From the NCBI GenBank assembly GCA_003218935.1, contig QHPA01000050.1, positions 1-7,619 of the forward strand: DNA of 7,619 nt, written 5' to 3'. Numbering within the stretch: position 1 is the stretch's first letter; the number at the start of each line of letters is the position of its first letter. Of this stretch, positions 1 to 6,375 are shown in pieces. The stretch comes from Verrucomicrobiota bacterium. GTDB lineage: Bacteria > Verrucomicrobiota > Verrucomicrobiia > Limisphaerales > AV2. A model generated the notes under the pieces. That model saw only the letters and a list, made by a program, of their open reading frames with translations, made no database searches and was not told the DNA's origin. The position numbers were made by a program, and so were the translations under genes.

Positions 1-974
1 TAAAGATGCCCGTTGGTAAACACGGGCGTCGCCCAGTGGTTCATGCTTGTAAAAGGCGCGCGCCAGACCTCGTTCGCGGTGAGTTGAGACCCCGAATCGG
101 TAACGCGCACGGCGCCGGCGCCGATACCGTAAGCGGCGGAGCAATACACGATGTCATTGCCAACCACCGGCGAGGCCGCGGTAGCCGTGCTGAAGGGAAA
201 CGGGTAACGCCACAACACGGAACCCGTGTCCGGCGCCACCGAGACCAGGCCCGATTGCGCAAAAAAAATGATTTGTCGGACGCCCGCAACCATTGCGGCA
301 ATGGGGCTCGCTTGCGTCATGACATCGCTCTGCCCTTTCCACGCCTCGGTGCCGTCCGATTTGTGAAAAGCGAACAGGGATTGGTTCGCAGCGTTGCCGA
401 TTACAAAAACAAGGTCTCCGTCGATCAACGCGGACGCGGCGCTTTGCCACGCGATTACGGTGCTGCCGTATTCAGTAACGAGGTCTCTGCTCCAGATCAC
501 AGCTCCGTTTGTGACGCTGAGGCAATAGAGCCGCAAATACGAAGTCAAAACATACACACGATCGCCGTCCACTGAGGGTGTGGAACGCGGGCCATCGTCC
601 GGCCCGACACCGCCGTTTGGATAATCCGCAATGCCCAGAGGGGCTGACGCCCAGAGCTCCGCGCCTGTGTCTGCGTCCAATGCGATACAGAATTCCTGTT
701 CCCCGTTGTCCACAGGGCGCCGGACCATGGTGAAGGCTTTTCCGCCGCTGACGGAGAAGGAGCTTAAAGCGGGCTCCAACGGAACTTTCCAAACCTGGCG
801 CGGCGGTTCCGCCGACCAGTTTGTGCGGATGGTCTCGGTTGAAATGCCGTCGTGGTTCGGACCGCGATATTGCGGCCAGTCGACAGCGCAAAGCGTCGCG
901 GTCGTCAGAGCAGCGAACGACCGCAGGAGCGCATCCCGAATACGCAGACAATTTGTTCGAGGCCACTTCTTCAT
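1..974 (-). CDS. Exported PQQ-like beta-propeller repeat protein (partial, C-terminus beyond left edge)
   Basis: The minus-strand frame from the ATG at 974-972 stays open for 324 codons to the window edge, with no stop. Residues 1-30 look like a Sec signal peptide: a KK start, a basic stretch, then a hydrophobic AALTTATLCA with likely cleavage near A30. Next comes WPQYRGPNHDGIS (33-45), an opening typical of secreted PQQ-like propellers in planctomycetes and verrucomicrobia. Propeller blades follow as repeated turns ending in Trp: DADTGAELW (100-108), TNGAVIW (155-161), SDGTEAW (206-212) and DTGSVLW (249-255). Such proteins are often annotated as BamB-like or as alcohol dehydrogenase, but nothing here shows PQQ or calcium binding, and a structural or scaffold role is equally possible. 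An in-frame ATG at 986-984 is an alternative start adding four residues; I prefer 974 because MKK opens a normal signal peptide. Neither has a good Shine-Dalgarno. It is divergent from the gene at 1236. Family is fairly sure, substrate unknown. Confidence 0.85.
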   Translation of the reverse strand, partial: MKKWPRTNCLRIRDALLRSFAALTTATLCAVDWPQYRGPNHDGISTETIRTNWSAEPPRQVWKVPLEPALSSFSVSGGKAFTMVRRPVDNGEQEFCIALDADTGAELWASAPLGIADYPNGGVGPDDGPRSTPSVDGDRVYVLTSYLRLYCLSVTNGAVIWSRDLVTEYGSTVIAWQSAASALIDGDLVFVIGNAANQSLFAFHKSDGTEAWKGQSDVMTQASPIAAMVAGVRQIIFFAQSGLVSVAPDTGSVLWRYPFPFSTATAASPVVGNDIVYCSAAYGIGAGAVRVTDSGSQLTANEVWRAPFTSMNHWATPVFTNGHL

Positions 975-1235
975 GTTATCGGGCATAACTTACAAATCGC
1001 AGCACCGCCGAGGGCAAGCCCGTAACGCGAAGCCGCGCTCTCTCCATCACTGGCAAATTACCGTGATTCGGTGATTCGGGCCCTTCGACGGGTCAAAGTT
1101 AGCAGACACCGTGCCGCGGGGCAATTAAACTCACCGAAATAAATCGGGGGGGGGGTTGAACGCCCTCACAACTTTTTTACAACCCTTTGACGGGCAAGTG
1201 ACAACTTTTGTTCCACGCGGCGGCAGACTGGACCC
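975..1235. promoter_or_regulatory. Divergent intergenic region, promoters not resolved
   Basis: This 261-bp gap separates two genes transcribed away from each other, so it should hold both promoters. It contains a tandem GTGATTCG pair (1063-1078), a run of ten G (1146-1155) and phased ACAAC repeats (1168-1205). A TTGACG at 1187-1192 resembles a -35 box, but no good -10 lies 16-18 bp downstream of it. I cannot place a start site for either gene. No RNA gene or small ORF with a convincing ribosome binding site is visible. Confidence 0.4.
1168..1209 (+). repeat. Helically phased ACAAC direct repeats, candidate operator
   Basis: ACAAC occurs at 1168-1172, 1179-1183 and 1201-1205, with start-to-start offsets of 11 and 22 bp, so all three fall on the same face of the helix. 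The first and last copies extend to ACAACTTTT (1168-1176 and 1201-1209). TTGA words precede the same arrangement at 1156 and 1187. Direct repeats with 11-bp spacing are the known binding pattern of PhoB/OmpR-type regulators. Whether any regulator binds here is inference. Confidence 0.35.
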
Positions 1236-2615
1236 ATGAAAACCACCTTCCTCTCATTTATTCTGGCTGCCGCGCAGTGGAGCGTCCTGGCCGGCAACGA
1301 TTCGCCTGAAGATTACGTCGCCCATGAATGGGGCACGTTCACGTCAGTGCAGGGCGCCGACGGCGTTTTGATCCCGTGGAATCCGCTTGAGACCACGAAG
1401 CTTCCGAAATTCGTTTATGATTGGAGCAAGCCGGGCCAGGACCGCTTGCCGGCGGGCGTTTTGAATCCCGGCTCGAAGAGCGCGCTCGTCACGCTGCAGC
1501 GGATGGAAACGCCGGTGATTTATCTCTACAGCGACACGGAGCGAACGATTGATGTCACGGTCCGGTTCCCACAAGGGTTGATTACGGAATGGTATCCGCA
1601 GGCGCACGACATCGGTCCGTCAGCATTCCCACCAAACAAGCTGGCCACGGCGCTCGACGGACTTGTACGAAAAACCGGCGCGCAGCCGCGATTTACCATT
1701 GCCTCACTGTTCGGCAGGAAAGGCATTCCTGACTCCCGGATTCAGTGGAAAAGTATTCGCGTCCTGCCGACCAGCCGGCACGCAAACCTCGCCGCCGTGA
1801 TTCCAACCGACACCTCGGGCATTCATTACTTCGCCGCGCGCAAAACGGACGCAGCATTCGTGCGCGTGAAGACGCCCGATAAAGCTGCGCCAGCAACCGA
1901 GCACGAGAAGTTCCTGTTCTACCGCGGTGTGGCCAACTTCAAAACACCGTTGCAAATCACCTTCACCAGCGGGAACGAAACGAATCTTTTCCTGCGAAAC
2001 ACCGGCACGGATGAGCTTAAGCACCTGTTTGTCCTCGCCATCCGGCAAGGGCAGGGAAAATTTATTTACGAGGACCGCGTGCCATCCGGACAGCATGTTT
2101 ACGCCGGTTTGAAATCCGGCGAAGACCTGCTGCCGTTGGGCGAATTGGCGGCGCGAATCAGCGAGCGGATGAGCGCGGCCCTGCAACAGGAAGGTTTGTA
2201 TCGGCGCGAAGCCGACGCGATGGTGAAGACCTGGCGCGAATCGTGGTTTGAAGAGGACGGATTGCGCGTGCTCTACGTGCTGCCGCGCGCCTGGACCGAT
2301 GAGGCCCTCCCGCTGACACTGCAGCCACGGCCGCGCGAAGTCGTTCGCGCCATGGTCGGCCGCGCCGAAATCATCGCTCCCTCGACCGAATGGCAACTGC
2401 TCAAGCAGATCGTTCACTACTCGGACGGCGACGCGGACGAGCGCCGTCAGGCGGTAAACCGGACCCGCCAGATGAACCTCGGTCGTTTCTTTCAACCTGC
2501 CGTGCAACTCGTACTCGGAAGTCATCCCAACCGCGAGTTCAGCCAGGCCGCGTGGGAACTGTTGCAGGCGGCGACGAAAAATGACGGCGATGGGCGAACG
2601 TTGGCCGCAAAGTAG
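1236..2615 (+). CDS. Conserved exported protein with HEWGTFTSV motif, function unknown
   Basis: This 459-aa protein starts with a typical Sec signal peptide (MKTTFLSFILAAAQWSVLA, likely cleavage near residue 19-20), so it should act outside the cytoplasm. There is no lipobox Cys and no further membrane segment. Recognisable blocks are HEWGTFTSV (30-38) just after the signal, METPVIYLYS (90-99), FLFYRGVANF (226-235) and ESWFEEDGLRVLYVLPR (335-351), followed by a charged, helix-prone C-terminal third. I recall the HEWGTFTS and METPVIY blocks together in large exported proteins of Verrucomicrobia, planctomycetes and myxobacteria, but I know of no assigned function and see no catalytic signature. 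The ATG at 1236 is chosen because the signal peptide begins there; no clear Shine-Dalgarno precedes it. It stands alone: the gene to its left is divergent and a 237-bp gap follows. A long antisense frame over 1704-2666 is a codon-phase shadow. Confidence 0.85.
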   Translation: MKTTFLSFILAAAQWSVLAGNDSPEDYVAHEWGTFTSVQGADGVLIPWNPLETTKLPKFVYDWSKPGQDRLPAGVLNPGSKSALVTLQRMETPVIYLYSDTERTIDVTVRFPQGLITEWYPQAHDIGPSAFPPNKLATALDGLVRKTGAQPRFTIASLFGRKGIPDSRIQWKSIRVLPTSRHANLAAVIPTDTSGIHYFAARKTDAAFVRVKTPDKAAPATEHEKFLFYRGVANFKTPLQITFTSGNETNLFLRNTGTDELKHLFVLAIRQGQGKFIYEDRVPSGQHVYAGLKSGEDLLPLGELAARISERMSAALQQEGLYRREADAMVKTWRESWFEEDGLRVLYVLPRAWTDEALPLTLQPRPREVVRAMVGRAEIIAPSTEWQLLKQIVHYSDGDADERRQAVNRTRQMNLGRFFQPAVQLVLGSHPNREFSQAAWELLQAATKNDGDGRTLAAK

Positions 2616-2852
2616 GGCAGGCGTCACTCCTGTCGGGGTCGCTAATGGAGCGTGCGTATTCGACAAAGTGAAATTAAAATATTCGATCTGGATAGTTGCC
2701 GTTTTATGATTGGCTTATAAAGAACCCCAAATTGTGAACCGCTTCTTTAGAGTTGGAAATTTACCGCCCGCCACACGGTGCGCAAAATGGAACACGCCAG
2801 CGGCCGGGTGCCTGGCCCGATTCTTCGAGAGCCTGGACACACAGTCGGCCCA
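2616..2852 (+). promoter_or_regulatory. Gap before the kinase gene, AT-rich probable promoter zone
   Basis: Bases 2665-2730 are markedly more AT-rich than the surrounding coding DNA and probably hold the promoter of the kinase-regulator pair. TATGAT at 2705-2710 matches the -10 consensus at five of six positions, but the hexamer 17 bp upstream (TTCGAT) is a poor -35. TTATAA at 2715-2720 is an alternative -10. No convincing Rho-independent terminator for the preceding gene is seen; only a 4-bp CAGG/CCTG stem without a T-run occurs just after its stop. Confidence 0.35.
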
Positions 2853-4685
2853 ATGAAAAAAGTCGCGCTTGTATTTGTGCTGGCCGTGTTCGTGCCGAGC
2901 CTCGTGCTGGCCTGGCTCGCGGTCCGCTCGCTGCGCGACCAGCAGTTTGTGCTCGAACGCCAGCAGTCGCTCCTCTACCAGGGCGTCGCGGATTCGGTCG
3001 CCAGGGAAGCCGCGAACTTGATCGCCGAACACCAGCGTGAGTTCGCGCGGCAGGTCGAAGCGCTGCTCGCCAACGATAAGCCTATCGATGTCGCCAATTC
3101 TTTCGATGATCGAATCCGCGAGCATTGGTTGTTGGCGGATGTCGGTTTTGTCGTTTCGCTGGAGGGCCAGGTTTACTCCCCATTGCTCTTTGAACGCGGC
3201 CGGCCGCAAGCCCGCCAGTTTCGCCTGGAGAATGACCGGTTTCTCTGCAGCCGGGAGAGCGTCCAGGTCTATTGGAACAGCCCTAAAGGTCCCATCAACC
3301 TTTCGCCGGCCGACGATAAAAAATCGGAAACCGACGAGGGCAGCTCGGCCCAGTCTCCCACGGCAAACAGCCCCGCTTTTTCCAGCGCCGTTGGCAAATA
3401 TTCCAAGGAGCAGAAAGTGGCGCGCAACGTTGAGCCTCAGCAAACGCAGCAGACGGTGGACAAGCAGGCTTATTCCAAAGTCGCTCCGTCCGAGGCCGAG
3501 TTCCGCCAGCTCGTGGGCGACTCAACGGAGGGCACAGTCGCCCGATTTCTCCAGAACAAACTCAACCTGATGTTCTGGTATCGCTCGCCGCGCGATCCGC
3601 AACTGGTCTTCGGCGCGCTCATCAACCTGCCGCGCTTGACCGAAAGCTTGCAAAACCTGGTGAAAGGCGATGCGGAATCGCTGCGCGGCGAAATTTGCGT
3701 CGCGCTGCTCGACGATAATGCCCGGCCCGTGGCGGCCTTGCCCTGGAAGAATCAAGGGAACTGGAAGCGTCCTTTCGTCGCGACGGAAATCGGCGAAGCG
3801 TTGCCGCACTGGGAATCCGCCGTTTATCTGCTCAACCCGGCGAAGCTCAGCCGGTCCGCAGCGGCATTGAAACTTACGCTCGGCCTGCTGATTGCGTTGC
3901 TCGTGCTGGCTATCGGTGTCGGCGGCTGGCTGATTGTCCTGGACTTGAAACGGCAGCTCACGCTGGCCCGGCAAAAGACCGACTTCGTCAGCAACGTCTC
4001 GCACGAACTGAAAACGCCGCTCACCTCCATCCGCATGTTCTCGGAATTGCTGGCCGACGGTCGGGTGACCGACAAAGAAAAGCAGCGTTCCTACTTCAAC
4101 ATCATCACCGCAGAAACGGCGCGTCTGACGCGCCTGATCAACAACGTGCTCGATTTTTCGCGCCTGGAACGCAGTGAGAAAAAATATAATATTACCAAAT
4201 GCGACCTCCTGTACGCCGTGCGGGAAACGGTCGGGACCTACCGCCCGCACCTCGAAGCCGGCGGCTTCAAACTCGAATGCGACCTGCCAGCGTCGCCGTT
4301 GTTCGTCAACGGCGACCGCGACGCGCTCGCGCAGATCGTTGTGAACCTGCTTTCCAACGCGGAGAAATATTCAGGCGAACGGAAGGAAGCGCGCGTGGAA
4401 GTGCGCCAGCAGTCGCAGCCATTGGCCCACATTGAAGTGCGCGTGCTCGACCGCGGCCTGGGCGTGCCAAAGGGTTGCGAAGAAAAAATCTTTGAACAGT
4501 TCTATCGCGCCCACGATTCGCTGAGCAGCGGCATCCAAGGGTCGGGGCTCGGTTTGACTCTGGCGCGACAGATTGCCCGCGCGCATGGCGGCGACGTCAC
4601 TTACGAGCCACGCCAGGGGGGCGGGAGTTGTTTTGTGTTGCGTCTGCCTGCGAGTCCGAATTCGACCGCGAATGAACGCGAATGA
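2853..4685 (+). CDS. Membrane sensor histidine kinase
   Basis: This 610-aa kinase should autophosphorylate on His and pass phosphate to the regulator encoded just downstream. Membrane segments lie at about residues 3-24 and 339-363 and enclose a roughly 310-residue extracytoplasmic sensor I do not recognise. The sensor has a Ser/Gln/Lys-rich low-complexity stretch at about 153-215. After TM2 only about 20 residues precede the H-box, so there is no HAMP domain. The HisKA H-box is NVSHELKTPLTSIRMF with H384 as phosphoacceptor. The HATPase domain shows the N-box with N498 and N502 (VVNLLSNAEKYS), G1 as DRGLGVP (533-539), the F-box EKIFEQFYR (544-552) and G2 as GSGLGLTLA (563-571), all intact. 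An in-frame GTG at 2778 would add 25 residues, but the extension is not signal-like; the ATG at 2853 starts MKK plus the membrane helix and is preferred. The last six residues (TANERE) come from an inverted repeat covering the stop. Confidence 0.93.
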   Translation: MKKVALVFVLAVFVPSLVLAWLAVRSLRDQQFVLERQQSLLYQGVADSVAREAANLIAEHQREFARQVEALLANDKPIDVANSFDDRIREHWLLADVGFVVSLEGQVYSPLLFERGRPQARQFRLENDRFLCSRESVQVYWNSPKGPINLSPADDKKSETDEGSSAQSPTANSPAFSSAVGKYSKEQKVARNVEPQQTQQTVDKQAYSKVAPSEAEFRQLVGDSTEGTVARFLQNKLNLMFWYRSPRDPQLVFGALINLPRLTESLQNLVKGDAESLRGEICVALLDDNARPVAALPWKNQGNWKRPFVATEIGEALPHWESAVYLLNPAKLSRSAAALKLTLGLLIALLVLAIGVGGWLIVLDLKRQLTLARQKTDFVSNVSHELKTPLTSIRMFSELLADGRVTDKEKQRSYFNIITAETARLTRLINNVLDFSRLERSEKKYNITKCDLLYAVRETVGTYRPHLEAGGFKLECDLPASPLFVNGDRDALAQIVVNLLSNAEKYSGERKEARVEVRQQSQPLAHIEVRVLDRGLGVPKGCEEKIFEQFYRAHDSLSSGIQGSGLGLTLARQIARAHGGDVTYEPRQGGGSCFVLRLPASPNSTANERE

Positions 4686-4754
4686 ACACGAACCAAAAGC
4701 CCTGGTGTTGCGAAACCGACCCGGCGTTCGTGTCAATTAGTGTTCGCTCGCGGT
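4665..4754. repeat. Imperfect 29-bp inverted repeat across kinase stop and intergenic gap
   Basis: The arm at 4665-4693 pairs with the reverse complement of 4726-4754 at 23 of 29 positions, with a 32-nt loop (4694-4725). Both outer ends (ACCGCGA) and inner ends (ACACGAAC, allowing one upstream mismatch region) are well conserved. The left arm is itself made of a 10-bp unit, GCGAATGAAC at 4668-4677 and again at 4678-4687, followed by a degenerate third copy. It contains the kinase stop codon (4683-4685). The right arm ends eight bases before the regulator ATG. In RNA it could form a long hairpin between the two genes. It resembles a dispersed REP-like or miniature element, which is inference. 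Confidence 0.7.
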
Positions 4755-4761
4755 TTATCGC

Positions 4762-5454
4762 ATGAAAACGAAAATCCTGATTGTTGAAGACGACCCGCAC
4801 ATCCTGCTGGGCCTCGAGGAAGTGTTGAAGAGCGACGGCTTCGAGGTGGCCGTTTGCAATCGGGGCGACCAGGCCATGGATTCCATCAGCAAACACCGTC
4901 CCGCGCTGATCGTGCTGGACGTGATGCTGCCCGGCAAAAGCGGTTACGACGTCTGCAGGGAACTGCGGGGTAAAAAAGTGGCGACCCCGATCCTCATGCT
5001 CACGGCGAAAGGACAGGAACTCGACAAAGTGGTCGGCCTTGACCTTGGCGCGGACGATTACGTCACCAAGCCGTTCGGTGTGCGCGAACTGTTGGCGCGC
5101 ATTCACGCTTTGCTCCGCCGTGTGGCGAAACCTGCGGAAGGCGACGCCGCCGGCAAGGTGTTCCAAATCGGCTGTGCGACGATTGATCCGAAAACGTATC
5201 AGCTCAAACGGGGCAAAGTCGTGGAAGAATTGACGGCGAAAGAAATGAAACTGCTGCAATTCTTCCAGGGCCATCCCGGCGAAGTGCTCTCTCGCGACCG
5301 CCTGTTGAACGAGGTCTGGGGCTACAACTACTACGGCACCACCCGCACGCTCGATCAGGTCATCGTGCAGTTGCGAAAAAAACTTGGCGACAACGGCAGC
5401 GAACCGAAACATCTGCTGACCGTGCACGGCGTCGGATACAAGCTGGCGCTTTAA
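4762..5454 (+). CDS. OmpR/PhoB-family response regulator
   Basis: This 230-aa protein is a full-length two-domain transcription regulator. The receiver domain (about 1-120) has the acidic pocket E9-D10-D11, phosphoacceptor D53 in IVLDVMLPG, T81 in MLTAK and K103 in VTKPF. The winged-helix DNA-binding domain (about 132-230) shows ELTAKEMKLLQFF, GEVLSRDRLLNEVWG and the closing TLDQVIVQLRKKLGD ... HGVGYKL block typical of the PhoB/OmpR class. It lies 76 bp after the kinase on the same strand and is almost certainly its partner. The gap holds an inverted repeat, so regulator expression relative to kinase may be set by RNA structure. No Shine-Dalgarno precedes the ATG at 4762. The family is certain; the regulon cannot be read from the sequence, so I give no gene symbol. 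Confidence 0.95.
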   Translation: MKTKILIVEDDPHILLGLEEVLKSDGFEVAVCNRGDQAMDSISKHRPALIVLDVMLPGKSGYDVCRELRGKKVATPILMLTAKGQELDKVVGLDLGADDYVTKPFGVRELLARIHALLRRVAKPAEGDAAGKVFQIGCATIDPKTYQLKRGKVVEELTAKEMKLLQFFQGHPGEVLSRDRLLNEVWGYNYYGTTRTLDQVIVQLRKKLGDNGSEPKHLLTVHGVGYKLAL

Positions 5455-5458
5455 GCGC
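5446..5458. other. Small inverted repeat over the regulator stop codon
   Basis: GCGCT (5446-5450), loop TTA, AGCGC (5454-5458) forms a perfect 5-bp stem that includes the TAA stop at 5452-5454. No T-run follows, so I do not call it an intrinsic terminator, although it is the only hairpin at the end of the two-component unit. Confidence 0.35.
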
Positions 5459-5460
5459 GC

Positions 5461-5756
5461 ACCGGGCCTTCGCTTGGAGAGATTTCCCCGAAATATTTCG
5501 ATTTGCGGCTGAGCGACATCGCTGTTGGCGTCAATCCGAACAAGCGTTCGACCTTCGAACTCGCTGTCGGCTTCCTGAATTTCACTGACGCCGCCAGCAC
5601 GAACTTTGAGCGTGGTATCGGCGTCAATTCGAGTTACGGCCCGCGAAATCTGGCGGAATTCGATTATTTTCCGGACCCCGGCCTTGGCGCGACGATTTCG
5701 CCCACGATGATTTCGAGCAACAATCAGTTCGCAGCGGGCTTTGATTTTCCGTTGCC
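5461..5756 (+). pseudogene. Internal fragment of a putative secreted beta-rich protein
   Basis: After the regulator stop, the same frame reads on as a protein-like sequence from about KYFDLRLSDIAVG through STFELAVGFLNF, VNSSYGPRNLAEFDYFPD and ATISPTMISSNN to FAAGFDFPL near 5750. The composition (alternating hydrophobic, Asn/Ser/Thr, aromatic) suggests beta strands of an exported protein. I have the impression of similar segments in hypothetical verrucomicrobial proteins, unverified. No ATG or GTG start occurs between the regulator stop and this segment; a TTG at 5503 would start inside it and has no ribosome binding site at proper spacing. There is no signal peptide. Past about 5756 the frame turns into an Arg/Ser-rich shadow of the next reading frame and stops at 5985. 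I therefore read it as a relic missing both ends. Confidence 0.5.
5489..5500. repeat. Perfect 12-bp palindrome
   Basis: CGAAATATTTCG is a perfect 12-bp palindrome 35 bp after the regulator stop codon. It lies inside the apparent gene relic, so it may be chance or part of the old coding sequence. No function is assigned. Confidence 0.5.
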
Positions 5757-5762
5757 AGCGGT

Positions 5763-6290
5763 GTGGCCACGAACGGCGGGGACATCTACTGGTTCGGCTG
5801 GCTGGCGCGCGGCAGCGAAGGGAAACGCGCCTTTGACCCGTCGCGCGGCGCGCTGTTCCCTTATCTCGGCGGACGTGGCGTGGAAGTCTGCCCGGCGCTC
5901 GACTACTCGTTGCAGCAATTCAAACTCAAAGCCTCCGGCGCGGCCTACGGCTACGGTTACAACCTCTGCCTCTCTGCGCCGATGAGCCAGCCGGCCATCA
6001 ACCTGAACAAAATCATCCGCCCGACTGAGACCGCGGTCCTCGCCGACGCCGCGCAAGTGAACACGTTTCAACCGCCGGCTTCGCCGGACCCTCCGATGCT
6101 GGAAGAATTTTATTACGTGAGCACAAACGCGGACGAAGCGACCGCTCACTTTCGCCACGGTCAAACGGCGCGAGCGGCTTTCTGCGACGGTCACGTCGGG
6201 ACGGAAAAGCCGCTCGGAGGTTCACTCGACCAACGGTTGCCGGACCAGTTCGTTGGGCGACTGAGGCCGGAAATTTTAACGGTGCCTTGA
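5763..6290 (+). pseudogene. 5'-truncated prepilin-type protein with C-terminal H-X9-DG motif
   Basis: From a GTG at 5763 this frame gives 175 aa; the frame is open only from 5745, just after a TGA at 5742-5744. The sequence matches the body and C-terminus of the prepilin-type, DUF1559-like secretion proteins abundant in Verrucomicrobia and planctomycetes: DIYWFGWLARG (7-17), LFPYLGGRGVEVCPAL (31-46), AYGYGYNLCLS (61-71), RPTETAVLADAAQV (86-99) and the H-X9-DG motif with H132 and D142-G143 followed by HV. Whole members start with a prepilin cleavage site and a hydrophobic helix (FTLIELL type); no such segment exists upstream in any frame here. Without it the product cannot be a type IV or type II pseudopilin, so this is probably a dead fragment, though a short cytoplasmic product from the GTG is possible. 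It converges with glmM, leaving an 85-bp gap. Confidence 0.65.
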
Positions 6291-6375
6291 ATTGCCATTC
6301 GCGCAGAGGCGGACCTCAGGAGGCGGACGACCCCGACCCGGCGGCTGCGGACAAGGTGCGGTTCGCGGGGGAGAA
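6291..6375. other. Convergent gap between the prepilin fragment and glmM
   Basis: This 85-bp GC-rich stretch separates two convergent reading frames. It contains two GGCGGAC words. A GGGGG (6367-6371) / CCCCC (6381-6385) pair with a 9-nt loop overlaps the glmM stop. There is no T-run on either strand, so no canonical terminator is called. Confidence 0.4.

Noticed and set aside
6..575. 189-aa plus-strand frame and several short minus-strand frames in the first kilobase
   Set aside because: They have Arg/His-rich shadow composition; the minus-strand frame from 974 carries a signal peptide and propeller motifs instead.
1063..1078. Tandem GTGATTCG pair
   Set aside because: Only two 8-bp copies with no further structure; easily expected by chance.
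1704..2666. 320-aa minus-strand open frame opposite the exported-protein gene
   Set aside because: It lies opposite a gene with a signal peptide and conserved blocks, has shadow-like His/Arg/Gln-rich composition and shows no recognisable motif.
2778..2852. GTG start giving the kinase 25 extra residues
   Set aside because: The extension is polar, unlike a signal or membrane segment, while the ATG at 2853 starts directly with a basic-plus-hydrophobic membrane helix.
3522..4250. 242-aa minus-strand open frame opposite the kinase (and a similar one at 2715-3443)
   Set aside because: Both are antisense shadows of the kinase gene with no motif and no ribosome binding site.
4597..5427. 276-aa minus-strand open frame opposite the regulator
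   Set aside because: The opposite strand carries an intact response regulator with all catalytic residues; this frame is rich in His, Phe and Arg, as expected of a codon-phase shadow.
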